Positions 1 to 8,868 of a stretch of DNA of 60,827 bases are shown here, piece by piece. This DNA comes from [Eubacterium] yurii (GTDB lineage Bacteria; Bacillota; Clostridia; Peptostreptococcales; Filifactoraceae). A model generated the notes under the pieces. That model had not been told where the DNA came from. It saw only the letters and a program-made list of their open reading frames with translations, and did not search any database. Location: assembly GCA_900167215.1 (NCBI GenBank), contig FUZS01000019.1, positions 1 to 60,827 of the forward strand. Direction: 5' to 3'. A program made the position numbers and the translations under genes. The first letter of the stretch is position 1. Every line of letters starts with the position of its first letter.

Positions 1-219
1 ACTTATACTTGGAGGTATACTGACTAACATATGAATGTGGTCTGGACATGCTTGAGCTTCTATTATTTCTACTCCTTTTTGTTCACATAACTTTCTTAAT
101 ATTTTTCCTATATCACTTTTTATCTTTGCATATATTTCTTTCCTTCTAAATTTAGGTGCAAATACAATATGATACTGGCATCTCCACTTAGAATGTGATA
201 AACTATTTATGTCTTTCAT
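1..219 (-). CDS. tnpA: IS200/IS605 family transposase TnpA, 5' part only
   Basis: The gene reads from ATG at 219 off the left edge of the window, giving 73 residues. The start MKDINSLSHSKWRCQYHIVF and the later DHIHMLVSIPPS are typical of TnpA (Transposase_17, Y1 HUH nucleases). HIH is the metal-binding HUH motif; the catalytic tyrosine would lie beyond the edge. An AAAGGAGGAAAG ribosome binding site precedes the start. No stop or frameshift appears in the visible part, so it may be intact. Confidence 0.85.
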   Translation of the reverse strand, partial: MKDINSLSHSKWRCQYHIVFAPKFRRKEIYAKIKSDIGKILRKLCEQKGVEIIEAQACPDHIHMLVSIPPSIS

Positions 220-310
220 TAGACTTTCCTCCTTTTGCTTTTTATTATAGGTTGGCGGACCTATATTTATTATAGCAAAAGGAGGATACTTTTATCTAAA
301 GAATTTTATT

Positions 311-329
311 CCCCCAGTTGAACTGGGGG
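311..329. repeat. Perfect hairpin at the IS200/IS605 left end
   Basis: Arms CCCCCAGT and ACTGGGGG flank a TGA loop, with T-rich sequence on both sides. It probably serves as the subterminal recognition hairpin of the element and as a transcription block. Confidence 0.65.
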
Positions 330-351
330 TTTATTTTCGCTAAAGCTACAA

Positions 352-390
352 TAAAAAAGGGCTTAGAAAAAATCATATTTTCATAAGCCC
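352..390 (-). terminator. Intrinsic terminator of the oppA-like gene
   Basis: On the minus strand, GGGCTTA pairs with TAAGCCC across an 18-nt loop and is followed by TTTTTT. It lies downstream of the stop of the peptide-binding lipoprotein gene, with a repeat copy in between. Confidence 0.7.
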
Positions 391-398
391 TATATTTA

Positions 399-511
399 TA
401 CTAATTTCCATTTAAAAAGTCATGTAAAATATTTGATATTTTGATTTGCAGTTGCTTTTTATACACTTTGTAATCGAAATACTCACATGCTAATTTAAAA
501 GGTTTTTAGTA
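399..511 (+). repeat. Miniature inverted repeat, type 1
   Basis: It begins TACTAATTTCC and ends TTTTTAGTA. The reverse complement of its end resembles its start over about 27 nt (both run TACTAA..., then TTTAAA..., then CATGT). It closely matches the copies at 4116-4227 and 4293-4404. Confidence 0.75.
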
Positions 512-577
512 TTATCTACTTTTAAAATAAATTTATAATATATAAGATTTATAACTGATACTTATCAATTATCTTTA

Positions 578-2134
578 TTATTTCAATTGGTCGTTTACTA
601 TATAGTAGTCTCCGTTGTACGGTTGATAGTCTGATAGTCTGTCAGATACAGCTATACTCCATTGAGGATCTACAAGATAAAGTACAGGCAAGTCCTTTGC
701 TACTAAGGCTTGAGCTTTTTTAGCAAGTTCTATTCTCTTTGCCTTATCAGTTTCTTTGCCAAGCTCGTCTAAGATTTTATTCATCTCGTCAGATTTATAT
801 TTTGAGAAGTTCTTAGGTTGTTCAGCTCTGAAGAACTGATTAAGTGAGAATGCAGGATCTCCTGTAGGCGCTGTATGTTGAGCGTAGAGTATCAAATCGA
901 AATCTCCTGATTTTCCTACATTGTCTATACCGTCAACTATTTGAGTATTGACATTAAATCCAAGTTCCTTAAGTTGTGATGCCATTATTTGCATTATTAT
1001 AGGCAGGTCAGGTCTTTTTTGATAAGTTGTGATATTGATATCCAAAGTCTTACCGTCTTTTACTCTAACCTTATCCTTCATTACATAGCCGGCCTCATCA
1101 AGTAGTTTCTTTGCTTTTTCAACATTCTGAGAAAGTTTCACATCTCCTGCAAAGTCGAAATACTGTGCAAAAAATCCTGTAGCCACTCTTCCGCCCATCA
1201 ATGATTTGACATATTCATCTCTGTTGATACCAAGATTTATAGCCTGTCTTACTTTTTCATCCTTCATTATATCACTGTTTAGGTTAAATATTCCAAAATA
1301 TTGATATCCTGCATCTATAGTCTTGACATTTTTACCGGCATCCTTAATCATCTTTGCTACCTCAGGAGTAACTGTAAAAGCCATGTCTATTTCTCCGGCG
1401 TCAAAGGCAAGCTTCATAGCAGAAGCGTCCTTAAATGCAAGTATCTTTACATCAGCTCTCTTGTCTGCTCCCTCGTAATTAGGATTAGGCTTAAGATTAA
1501 ATTCTATGTCAGGCTTGAAATTATCTATTACATATGGTCCTGTAAATACATATGATTTGTCTGGAAGTTGTTTAAATACTATATTTGCCCATTCTGTCAA
1601 GAAAGAGTCCAAAAGTTGTAATTCTCTTTCTGTCTTTATTTCCAATGTCTTGTCGTCTTTTGCAGTAAATGTAACCTTGCCTGCTGTAGCATTGGAAAGT
1701 GCATTTTTCTCCTGTATTGTATTTAGACATTCAGCAAGAGCCTTAGCGTCAACTATGTCTCCATTTGAAAATTTGGCAGTATTTTTTGTAACTGCTGTCC
1801 AAGTGAGAGGATCTACTTTTTTGAAGCTTTCGATAAATCTTGAAGTCAGCTTTCCGTCCTTATCCAATCTAAATACAGTTTCACTTATACCGTGAGAAGT
1901 AAGTCCCCAAGGTGTACCTGAGTTTGTAGGATCAGTATCACCTTGTACCCAAGTTTGACCTATTATTATTTGTTTAGTGTCAGCTTTTGTACTTTCTCCA
2001 TCCTTTTTTTCCTCTGTTTGTGTTTGAGCCTTTTTATCCTCCGTTTGAGGCGTGTCGCTTTTTTGACAAGCAGACAGCATTCCGCAAGTGATAATTAAGG
2101 CTGTTAAAATTAATAAAAATTTGGATTTTTTCAT
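578..2134 (-). CDS. ABC transporter substrate-binding lipoprotein, peptide/nickel (SBP_bac_5) family
   Basis: This 518-residue protein captures a peptide (or another ligand of this broad family) outside the membrane and hands it to an ABC permease. It starts with a lipoprotein signal peptide ending in LSAC, followed by a short Lys/Glu/Gln-rich linker (about residues 25-50). The rest is a family-5 solute-binding domain, including the typical KVRQAINLGINRDEY segment. Family members are usually 500-550 residues, so it is full length. No oppBCDF permease or ATPase genes lie next to it, so it is an orphan binding protein here. Ligand specificity cannot be read from the sequence. Confidence 0.88.
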   Translation of the reverse strand: MKKSKFLLILTALIITCGMLSACQKSDTPQTEDKKAQTQTEEKKDGESTKADTKQIIIGQTWVQGDTDPTNSGTPWGLTSHGISETVFRLDKDGKLTSRFIESFKKVDPLTWTAVTKNTAKFSNGDIVDAKALAECLNTIQEKNALSNATAGKVTFTAKDDKTLEIKTERELQLLDSFLTEWANIVFKQLPDKSYVFTGPYVIDNFKPDIEFNLKPNPNYEGADKRADVKILAFKDASAMKLAFDAGEIDMAFTVTPEVAKMIKDAGKNVKTIDAGYQYFGIFNLNSDIMKDEKVRQAINLGINRDEYVKSLMGGRVATGFFAQYFDFAGDVKLSQNVEKAKKLLDEAGYVMKDKVRVKDGKTLDINITTYQKRPDLPIIMQIMASQLKELGFNVNTQIVDGIDNVGKSGDFDLILYAQHTAPTGDPAFSLNQFFRAEQPKNFSKYKSDEMNKILDELGKETDKAKRIELAKKAQALVAKDLPVLYLVDPQWSIAVSDRLSDYQPYNGDYYIVNDQLK

Positions 2135-2376
2135 TTTTCCTCCTTATTTAAAGTCTTATAGCTGAAATATTGATTACAAGCATAGTAGTACTGTATATTA
2201 CTAATACTTATTTACATCCGCATGTAGCCTTCCACAAAATCTATTTATAATAAAATATATTTCGATTCCTAAGTAAAAATATTGCTCTAATTTAGCCAAA
2301 ATAAAATCAAATAAATATTATCTATAAAAGGCAATAACTAATTATCAGCTATAATAACTTATATATTATCTTGTAA

Positions 2377-2405
2377 ATTATAATATGGATTATAGTTTTT
2401 TGCAA
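2377..2405 (-). promoter_or_regulatory. Sigma-A-type promoter for the peptide-binding protein
   Basis: On the minus strand: TTGCAA (2400-2405), 17-nt spacer, TATAAT (2377-2382). The predicted 5' UTR is about 235 nt, unusually long. Confidence 0.65.
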
Positions 2406-2464
2406 TATAAAAGCTCCCGAATTTATCGAAAGCCTTCTATCATATCTTGTGAGGACAATAATAT

Positions 2465-2493
2465 TATCTGTAATCTTTGTAAGATTACAGATA
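2465..2493. other. 13-bp perfect hairpin of unknown role
   Basis: TATCTGTAATCTT pairs with AAGATTACAGATA across a 3-nt loop. No clear U-tract follows on either strand. It sits between the aminotransferase gene and the promoter of the peptide-binding protein and may separate the two transcripts. Confidence 0.4.
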
Positions 2494-2507
2494 TTTCAAG
2501 CCAAATA

Positions 2508-2626
2508 TTACACTAATCACCGTTTATATTGCCAAGTAATCTATTTAAAGCAAAGTCATAAATTATATGGATTTTCAATAACTTTGTAGCGACATAACTA
2601 CATGGTTTTTTAATGAGTTTTTGGTA
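2508..2626 (+). repeat. Miniature inverted repeat, type 2
   Basis: It begins ACTAATCACCGTTTATATTGCCAAG and ends TTTTTGGTA. It matches the copies at 13374, 19428 and 47313. The remaining sequence of this 640-bp gap (2135-2774) is AT-rich with no open frame I can support. Confidence 0.65.
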
Positions 2627-2774
2627 TTATATTAAGCAAACTTTATATTCCTGTTTATACTTTTGTAGATAGTTCAAGCGTTTTTTAAATCTACAATTAA
2701 AAACTTTAAGAATGCATAAAGACATAAATTTTTTTCCTATCATATTGACAAATAAGCTTTGTAGCTTGATATTA

Positions 2775-3920
2775 TCATCCAAGCCATTTTTTTAGTCTGT
2801 CAAATGCTTCTGCTATCTTGTCTTTTGAAAGTGTCATTGCAAGTCTTACATAGCCTTCCCCATATTCGCTGAAAACTGTCCCGGGTATCATAAGTATGTG
2901 GCATGTTTCTCTTGCTTGTTTACAAAATTCTTCGCTACTCATAGCTGTTGCCTTGATATTTACGAACATATAGAAAGTCCCTTTTACCGGCAAGACCTTG
3001 AGCTTAGGTATCTGAGATATTTTTTCATAAGCCAAGTTGAGTCTGCTTTCAAACTCTTCTTTTATAAATTTCTGTACCTTCTTTCTGTTTTTCAGTGCGT
3101 GCAGTGCTGCTCTTTGAGATACTGATGGAGGGGAATAAATTATATTGTCATTAATTGCCTTTAATACCCTTATATATTCCTTGGGAGCTATTATATATCC
3201 TATCCTCCAACCTGTCATTGCAAAGTCTTTGGAAAAACTTCTGATAGTTATTACCCTGTCTTTCATACCTTCGATAGAGGCTATAGGAATAAAAGGATTT
3301 TGAAAACTTAGAAGAGTGTATATGTCGTCTGCAACTACTATTATATCGTATTTTTGGGCTATATTTGCAATGTCTTGAAGATTTTCAAGGCTAAGGCAGG
3401 TACCTGTAGGATTGTTCGGCGTGTTTATTATGAGAGCCTTAGTCTTTGGTGTTATCAAAGATTCCAATCTCTTCACGTCTATGGCAAAGTCTTCTTCTTC
3501 ATAAGTTGGTAGATATACTATCTTGCCACCCTTGGATTCTATACAAAAGTCATAGACTGAAAAATGCGGAGTAGGTATGATGACCTCATCTCCCTCATCT
3601 ATTATACAGCTCATAGCAAGATACATGGCATGACAGGCGGAAGTGCTGACAAATACTTCATCTCTTGTGATGTCCAGACCGTATTCTTCCTTTTGATACT
3701 TGCATATCTCTTCTCTAAGCTCCATCAGACCTGTTGATTCAGTATAGTGAGTATAGCCATTTTTTGCGTCTTCAAAGGCTCCCTTAATAATCTCAATATC
3801 CGTAGTAAAGTCTATGTCGCCTATGGAAAAATCTATGAAATCATCATATTTTATATCTTCATTTGTAGAAAATGCATTATCTTTTATATTCTGATATTTT
3901 TTTGCAATAAAATTTTTCAT
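2775..3920 (-). CDS. Pyridoxal-phosphate aminotransferase, class I/II
   Basis: This 381-residue fold-type I aminotransferase transfers an amino group using PLP. Visible landmarks are the NTPNNPTG motif (cofactor-binding Asn), VVADDIY (Asp that contacts the PLP nitrogen) and SFSKDFAMTGWRIGY, where the Lys of SFSK forms the Schiff base. The C-terminal end carries RLAMTLS, with the substrate carboxylate-binding Arg. It is full length for the AspC/AAT-I group. The start follows AAGAGGATGTT. It lies next to the branched-chain operon, but true branched-chain transaminases are fold type IV, so its substrate remains open. Confidence 0.85.
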   Translation of the reverse strand: MKNFIAKKYQNIKDNAFSTNEDIKYDDFIDFSIGDIDFTTDIEIIKGAFEDAKNGYTHYTESTGLMELREEICKYQKEEYGLDITRDEVFVSTSACHAMYLAMSCIIDEGDEVIIPTPHFSVYDFCIESKGGKIVYLPTYEEEDFAIDVKRLESLITPKTKALIINTPNNPTGTCLSLENLQDIANIAQKYDIIVVADDIYTLLSFQNPFIPIASIEGMKDRVITIRSFSKDFAMTGWRIGYIIAPKEYIRVLKAINDNIIYSPPSVSQRAALHALKNRKKVQKFIKEEFESRLNLAYEKISQIPKLKVLPVKGTFYMFVNIKATAMSSEEFCKQARETCHILMIPGTVFSEYGEGYVRLAMTLSKDKIAEAFDRLKKWLG

Positions 3921-3981
3921 AACATCCTCTTTTTTTCAGCAGTATACTTGTTTTAAATATTAAAACATCTCTTGCATTTTT

Positions 3982-4010
3982 ATAATAGAATATACTATTC
4001 TTAATAGCAA
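3982..4010 (-). promoter_or_regulatory. Probable promoter of the aminotransferase gene
   Basis: On the minus strand: TTGCTA (4005-4010), 17-nt spacer, TATTAT (3982-3987), about 60 nt before the start codon. Confidence 0.5.
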
Positions 4011-4115
4011 AATCAAATAGAATAATGGATAATATTTTTGTAAATTTTCCTATTTTTCATTGATATTATGCTATTTTTATTAAATTCTCAAGAATTTTTA
4101 TCTATAGTTTAATCA
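4007..4115 (+). repeat. Degenerate miniature repeat, type 3
   Basis: ATAGAATAATGGATAATATT and the downstream TCTATAGTTTAATCATA match the type 3 copies at 43361 and 47170. It abuts a type 1 copy. The 3921-4509 gap holds three repeat copies and the ilvC terminator, and no gene. Confidence 0.45.
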
Positions 4116-4227
4116 TACTAATCTCCATTTAAAAAGTCATGAAAAATATTTTGTGTGTTGATTATTTTTAAATCGTTTGAGATTCATAAACAGAATATAT
4201 ACATGGTAATTTAAAAGCTTTTTAGTA
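4116..4227 (+). repeat. Miniature inverted repeat, type 1
   Basis: It begins TACTAATCTCCATTTAAAAAG and ends GCTTTTTAGTA, and is closely related to 399-511 and 4293-4404. Confidence 0.75.
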
Positions 4228-4292
4228 TCAGATAGTAGTTTAAGTATCTAAATAAGCAATATTTTAAATAGTTCAAATAAAATTTAGTATAA

Positions 4293-4404
4293 TACTAATC
4301 TCCCTTTAAAAGTCATTTAAAATATTCGATACTGTGATTTGCTATTAATTTTTATACATTTTATAATCAAAATACTTACATGCTAATTTAAAAGCTTTTT
4401 AGTA
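4293..4404 (+). repeat. Miniature inverted repeat, type 1
   Basis: It begins TACTAATCTCCCTTTAAAAG and ends GCTTTTTAGTA. It is the second of two direct copies separated by 65 bp. Confidence 0.75.
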
Positions 4405-4464
4405 TAAGTTATAATAGTAAAACTTTCAGATTATTGAAGTTTAAATATTCCATAGTATAAAATT

Positions 4465-4499
4465 AAAGACAAGCCCGATAAAAATACGAGATTGCCTTT
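4465..4499 (-). terminator. Terminator at the end of the leu-ilv operon
   Basis: On the minus strand a 13-bp stem (AAAGGCAATCTCG with CGGGCTTGTCTTT, one mismatch and two G-U pairs) directly follows the ilvC stop. The following TAATTTTAT is a weak U-tract. Confidence 0.6.
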
Positions 4500-4509
4500 G
4501 ATTTTTGTT

Positions 4510-5505
4510 TTATTTTTTCAACCAAGTCATCATTGAACGAAGTTCCTTACCCACTTCTTCTGATTGATGTTCAGCTTCTTTTCTTCTTGTTGAAAGGAAT
4601 CTTGTCTTTCTTCCTGATGAGAATTCAGTCATAAAGTTACTTGCAAAAGTACCGTCTTGTATGTCTGACAATATTTCTTTCATAGCCTTTCTTGTTTGCT
4701 CACCTATTACTTTCTTGCCTGCAGTATAGTCTCCGTATTCAGCAGTATTTGATATTGAGTTTCTCATCTTAGGGAAGCCGCCTTCAACTATCAAATCAAC
4801 GATGAGTTTCATCTCATGTATGCACTCAAAGTATGCCATTTCAGGCTCATATCCCGCTTCAACAAGAGTTTCAAATCCGGCTTTCATAAGTTCTGTTACT
4901 CCACCGCAAAGTACAGCCTGTTCTCCAAACAAGTCAGTTTCTGTTTCTTGTCTGAATGTTGTTTCAAGTATACCTGCTCTTCCTGCTCCTATACCAGAAG
5001 CATAAGCAAGCGCATAGTCTTTTGCCTTTCCTGATTTGTCTTGGTATACGGCGATAAGCGAAGGTACCCCTTGTCCGATTTGATATTGACTTCTCACAGT
5101 ATGTCCAGGTCCCTTTGGAGCTACCATTATAACATCTATGTCTTCACTTGGTATTACAAGGTTATAATGGATGTTGAAACCGTGAGCATACATAAGCACA
5201 TCGCCCTTCTTCATGTGAGGAGCTACCTGTTCATTATAGATATCAGCAGAAAGTTCATCAGGTACAAGCATCATAACTATGTCTGCAGATTTTGCAGCGT
5301 CAGTCACGTTCATAACTGTAAGACCTTGAGATTTTGCAGCTTCTACAGACTTACTTCCTTCTTTAAGACCTACTACCACCTTTACTCCGCTTTCTTTCAA
5401 GTTTAGAGCGTGAGCATGACCTTGGCTGCCGTATCCTATTATAGCTACGGTTTTATCTTTCAACAAATCCAAATTACAATCTTTGTCATAGTATTTTTTA
5501 ATCAT
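4510..5505 (-). CDS. ilvC: Ketol-acid reductoisomerase
   Basis: IlvC catalyses the NADPH-dependent rearrangement and reduction of acetolactate or acetohydroxybutyrate in valine and isoleucine synthesis. The Rossmann motif [13 protein letters not shown] is at the N-terminus and the class I knotted C-terminal domain follows ([25 protein letters not shown] and SNTAEYGDY). The open frame extends to 5523, but the ATG at 5505 is preceded by AAAGGATG at good spacing while the ATG at 5523 has no ribosome binding site. I therefore chose 331 residues, the usual class I length. It is the last gene of the operon. ilvD is not in the window. Confidence 0.95.
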   Translation of the reverse strand: MIKKYYDKDCNLDLLKDKTVAIIGYGSQGHAHALNLKESGVKVVVGLKEGSKSVEAAKSQGLTVMNVTDAAKSADIVMMLVPDELSADIYNEQVAPHMKKGDVLMYAHGFNIHYNLVIPSEDIDVIMVAPKGPGHTVRSQYQIGQGVPSLIAVYQDKSGKAKDYALAYASGIGAGRAGILETTFRQETETDLFGEQAVLCGGVTELMKAGFETLVEAGYEPEMAYFECIHEMKLIVDLIVEGGFPKMRNSISNTAEYGDYTAGKKVIGEQTRKAMKEILSDIQDGTFASNFMTEFSSGRKTRFLSTRRKEAEHQSEEVGKELRSMMTWLKK

Positions 5506-5598
5506 TTTAATCATCCTTTTCATTTTTTAAATTCAGTTATTATCTTTAGTAGATACCCACTGCAAGAAATCAGTATCAACTAAGATGAATTAATAATA

Positions 5599-6111
5599 TT
5601 ATTTCTTGCGTATTATCATTTCGTCGCTGTCTCTCGACATAGCTGTTATACCTGTACGACAGATTTCCAATATTTCAAAATCTTCCAATACCTTTATAAA
5701 GGCATTTATCTTTGTAGGCTTGCCTGTCACTTCCACTATCATACTCGTAGGTGAAAGATCTATGATAGAACCCTTATATATTGTTGCTACCTCTACCATC
5801 TTGCTCCTGTTATCAGCATTAGTCTTTATCTTGGCAAGCACTATTTCTCTCATTACCGACTTATTTTGCTCCAATACATCTACCTTGATAACTTCTTCAA
5901 GCTTTGATGTCTGTAGTATAATTTGATTTATCTCATTTTCAAAACCCTGTACAGTCAGTGTTATCCTTGATATATCAGGATCATCCGTATTTGAAACTGT
6001 AAGAGTGTCTATATTGTAGCCTCTTCTTCCAAATAGGCTCGATATTCTTGCAAGTACACCGTAGTTATTTTGTACCACTATGCTTAGCACTTCCAGTTTT
6101 TGACCTTCCAT
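5599..6111 (-). CDS. ilvN: Acetolactate synthase, small regulatory subunit
   Basis: This 170-residue regulatory subunit binds the IlvB catalytic subunit and confers feedback control by branched-chain amino acids. The N-terminal ACT domain is clear: LSIVVQNNYGVLARISSLFGRRGYNIDTLTV contains the conserved Gly and Arg positions. The second domain carries KPTKINAFIKVLEDFEILEICRTG, typical of the full-size form. The start follows GAGAGGAGG. It lies between ilvB and ilvC. A 278-bp gap upstream holds no gene. Confidence 0.93.
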   Translation of the reverse strand: MEGQKLEVLSIVVQNNYGVLARISSLFGRRGYNIDTLTVSNTDDPDISRITLTVQGFENEINQIILQTSKLEEVIKVDVLEQNKSVMREIVLAKIKTNADNRSKMVEVATIYKGSIIDLSPTSMIVEVTGKPTKINAFIKVLEDFEILEICRTGITAMSRDSDEMIIRKK

Positions 6112-6389
6112 ATCTGCCTCCTCTCAATTTATATAATTTATTCAGCAAATAAAGCCTTATAGCTTTAATTGTGCAAATAATTATATATATATCTTCAATT
6201 TTATTAAAATAATTCGGTATAATTATTATGTTGATTTATAATCTTTTTGCTTTGCTATATTTCAATAAAAATATGGATATATTTATTCTAAAATGCTTAG
6301 TTATTTATTGAAATTTACCTTATTCAAAGTAAATACTTAAATGGAAATTATCAATATATTAAGCTTACACTTACCAAACCGTCTAATCA

Positions 6390-8051
6390 TCAGTGAGAAA
6401 CTATTAAATTATCAAGTGTGCCGTTTGCCGGTATCATCGGTAATACCTGAGCATTGTCAGGGATTGCACATTCAATGATTGCTGACTTGTCATTCTTCAT
6501 TGCATTTGCAAAAGCTTCTTCAAACTGAGACATGTTTTCACATCTATAACCATTAGCTCCGAATGCATCAGCTAATTTCACATAGTCGGTGCTTCTGTCA
6601 AAATTTGAAAAGGCATATCTGTCGTTATACAAATAATGTTGCCACTGTCTTACCATACCTAAGTTACCGTTGTTTAAAATAACAGTTATAATCTTTACTC
6701 CATACCTTACTGCGGTTGCAACCTCATTTAAGTTCATATGGAAAGATCCGTCACCTGTTATATGCACCACTGTTTTTTCAGCATTGGCAATCTTGGCTCC
6801 TATTGCCGCTCCATATCCGTAACCCATAGTGCCAAGCCCGGCACTTGTCAGGAAGTGTCTTGGTTTGGTCACCTTGCAGTATTGACATGCCCACATCTGA
6901 TGTTGACCTACATCCGTAACAAATACTGCATCGTCTCCTGCCATGTCAGATAGTTTTTCAAGCAATTCTTTAGGCTTGATCACTCCATTTTCTCTAACTT
7001 CTATATAGTCGGATTTTTTCCAATTTTCAATTTCTGCAAGCCATTCATCCCTATCTTGCCTTTTAATCTTAGGCAATAGCTTTGTCAAAATATCCTTGAC
7101 ATCACCTATTACATCGTAATCTATATTGACATTTTTCCTTATCTCACTGGCATCTATGTCTATGTGAATTATCTTTGCCCTTGGAGCAAATTTTTCCGTA
7201 TTGGTAACTGTCCTGTCAGAAAATCTCGTACCTATGGCTATTATCAAATCGCTGTTGTCTATGGCGTAGTTCGTACTTACTCTGCCGTGCATTCCTGCCA
7301 TGCCTAAGAAATATTTATTGTAATCAAGGTTTCCTATACCCATTATAGAGTTACAGGCAGGTATAGATGATTTATCTATCACTTGTCTAAGCTCTTCAGA
7401 GGCATTACTTGATATTACCCCACCACCTGAGTATATGACGGGTTTTTTTGACTCGTTTATCAGTTTAGCAATTTCATCAAGCAAATTTTCGTCTTTGAAT
7501 TCTTCTTTTTTCTTAACTTCACTTTTCTTTTCTTCAAAATCATATTCAGCTATAGTAACATCCTTAGGAAAGTCAATAAGTACAGGCCCTTTCCTTCCGC
7601 TACTTGCTATGCGAAAAGCCTCTCTTATCGTATCCGCAATCTTATCTACCTCTCTAACGACGAAGTTGTGTTTTGTTATAGGCATAGTGATTCCGGTAGT
7701 GTAAACCTCTTGAAACGAGTCCTTACCTATGAGATTTTGCGCTACATTGCCTGTAATATATACTACAGGCACACTGTCCATAAATGCTGTAGCTATACCT
7801 GTAATTAGATTGGTAGCACCGGGACCGCTCGTTGCGATGGCTACTCCCACCTTGCCTGTACTTCTTGCATATCCGTCTGCCGCATGTGCAGCTCCCTGCT
7901 CCGTACTTGTAATTATATTTTTTATCTTATCCTGATAGTCATACATTGCGTCGTAGATATTCAACACACTGCCCCCGGGATAGCCGAAAACAGTATCCAC
8001 TCCAAGCTCCAACAAAGTATTTACCAAGATATGAGATCCGTTCATCCTCAA
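6390..8051 (-). CDS. ilvB: Acetolactate synthase, large catalytic subunit
   Basis: This 553-residue thiamine-diphosphate enzyme condenses pyruvate with pyruvate or 2-oxobutyrate, the first shared step of valine and isoleucine synthesis. It has the N-terminal GYPGGSVLNIYDA motif and the catalytic Glu in STEQGAAHAADGYARS. A central FAD/nucleotide-binding domain follows. The C-terminal ThDP motif is GDGSFHMNLNE...NNG. The order large subunit, small subunit, reductoisomerase is the standard ilvBNC arrangement. It follows leuD after 231 bp, and no separate promoter is evident. Confidence 0.95.
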   Translation of the reverse strand: MRMNGSHILVNTLLELGVDTVFGYPGGSVLNIYDAMYDYQDKIKNIITSTEQGAAHAADGYARSTGKVGVAIATSGPGATNLITGIATAFMDSVPVVYITGNVAQNLIGKDSFQEVYTTGITMPITKHNFVVREVDKIADTIREAFRIASSGRKGPVLIDFPKDVTIAEYDFEEKKSEVKKKEEFKDENLLDEIAKLINESKKPVIYSGGGVISSNASEELRQVIDKSSIPACNSIMGIGNLDYNKYFLGMAGMHGRVSTNYAIDNSDLIIAIGTRFSDRTVTNTEKFAPRAKIIHIDIDASEIRKNVNIDYDVIGDVKDILTKLLPKIKRQDRDEWLAEIENWKKSDYIEVRENGVIKPKELLEKLSDMAGDDAVFVTDVGQHQMWACQYCKVTKPRHFLTSAGLGTMGYGYGAAIGAKIANAEKTVVHITGDGSFHMNLNEVATAVRYGVKIITVILNNGNLGMVRQWQHYLYNDRYAFSNFDRSTDYVKLADAFGANGYRCENMSQFEEAFANAMKNDKSAIIECAIPDNAQVLPMIPANGTLDNLIVSH

Positions 8052-8282
8052 AAGCTCTCACCTCATAATATTTTCATAAATCTTAAATTACTTTCATACC
8101 AAAAACATATAATTTTTTATTTTGCTATTTATCCGCTTTTAAAAAATAATCTCTACATAATAATATAATATTGAATTTTTTTCAAGTATTTTTCAATATT
8201 TAAAAGAAAAAATACCCTAAACAAAAACATTTTTGTCTTTATTTATCATACAGTTCCATTTTTATTATTTTATTATTCCATT

Positions 8283-8855
8283 TTATATTCTATTTTCATA
8301 CTCTTTTATTTTATCTTCCAAGTCAAGAGTAAGATCTATAGCATCCTTGCCCTCTATCAGCCTTTGTTTATATATTGCAGGGAAGTCAAAGTCTATGTCC
8401 AAATCTTCAAATATAATTTTTTGATTTACAAGGTCAATCTTTACTTCCTTGCCATCAGTCAGCTCACTAAGCATCTTTCTTTTTTCGCTGTCCAACTTTA
8501 TAGCCACATTGCCGTTGCTAAGCCAGTTATTGTAGAATATATCTGAATATCCGCCTGCAATTACGACTCTTATACCGTAGTCTTGCAATGCCCACGCAGC
8601 ATGCTCCCTACTCGAGCCGCAGCCAAAGTTTTCTCCTGTTATTAATATTGAGGCATCCGCATACTTTTCCTGATTTAGTGCAAAGTCTGCTACTTTATTG
8701 CCGTCTTTGTCATATCTCCAAGGAGCAAATACAAAATCTCCAAAGCCTGTACGTTTAACCGATTTGAGATAGTTTTTAGGTATCAAAATGTCAGTATCTA
8801 TGTTGTCATTCAAGATACAGACTACCTTGCCTGTATATACAGTAAATGCTTTCAT
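8283..8855 (-). CDS. leuD: 3-isopropylmalate dehydratase, small subunit
   Basis: LeuD forms the swivel domain of the isomerase that converts 2-isopropylmalate to 3-isopropylmalate with LeuC. The motifs NIDTDILIPKNYL and FGCGSSREHAAWAL are diagnostic. The open frame runs to 8891, but the ATG at 8855 (MKAFTVYTGKV) has AAAGGAGGAAAAG just upstream and removes the apparent overlap with leuC, giving 190 residues and a 13-nt gap. This suggests tight translational linkage to leuC. Confidence 0.94.
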   Translation of the reverse strand: MKAFTVYTGKVVCILNDNIDTDILIPKNYLKSVKRTGFGDFVFAPWRYDKDGNKVADFALNQEKYADASILITGENFGCGSSREHAAWALQDYGIRVVIAGGYSDIFYNNWLSNGNVAIKLDSEKRKMLSELTDGKEVKIDLVNQKIIFEDLDIDFDFPAIYKQRLIEGKDAIDLTLDLEDKIKEYENRI

Positions 8856-8868
8856 CTTTTCCTCCTTT

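Larger units (their letters stand above)
1..340 (-). mobile_element. IS200/IS605-type element, left end (truncated by window)
   Basis: The element contains the 5' part of a Y1 transposase gene on the minus strand. Outside it is a perfect hairpin at 311-329 (arms CCCCCAGT and ACTGGGGG, loop TGA). IS200/IS605 elements carry subterminal hairpins that TnpA recognises, and IS200 ends also block read-through transcription, so the hairpin fits the left end. The exact cleavage site cannot be placed; 340 is approximate. The rest of the element lies before position 1. Confidence 0.7.

Noticed and set aside
311-329. Short palindromes as a CRISPR repeat or origin element
   Set aside because: There is no spaced array of identical repeats anywhere in the window, and no DnaA-box cluster; the hairpin belongs to the insertion sequence end.
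2775-3920. Branched-chain amino acid transaminase
   Set aside because: Residues and fold motifs are of the class I (AspC-like) group, whereas IlvE enzymes are fold type IV. Proximity to ilv genes is not enough.
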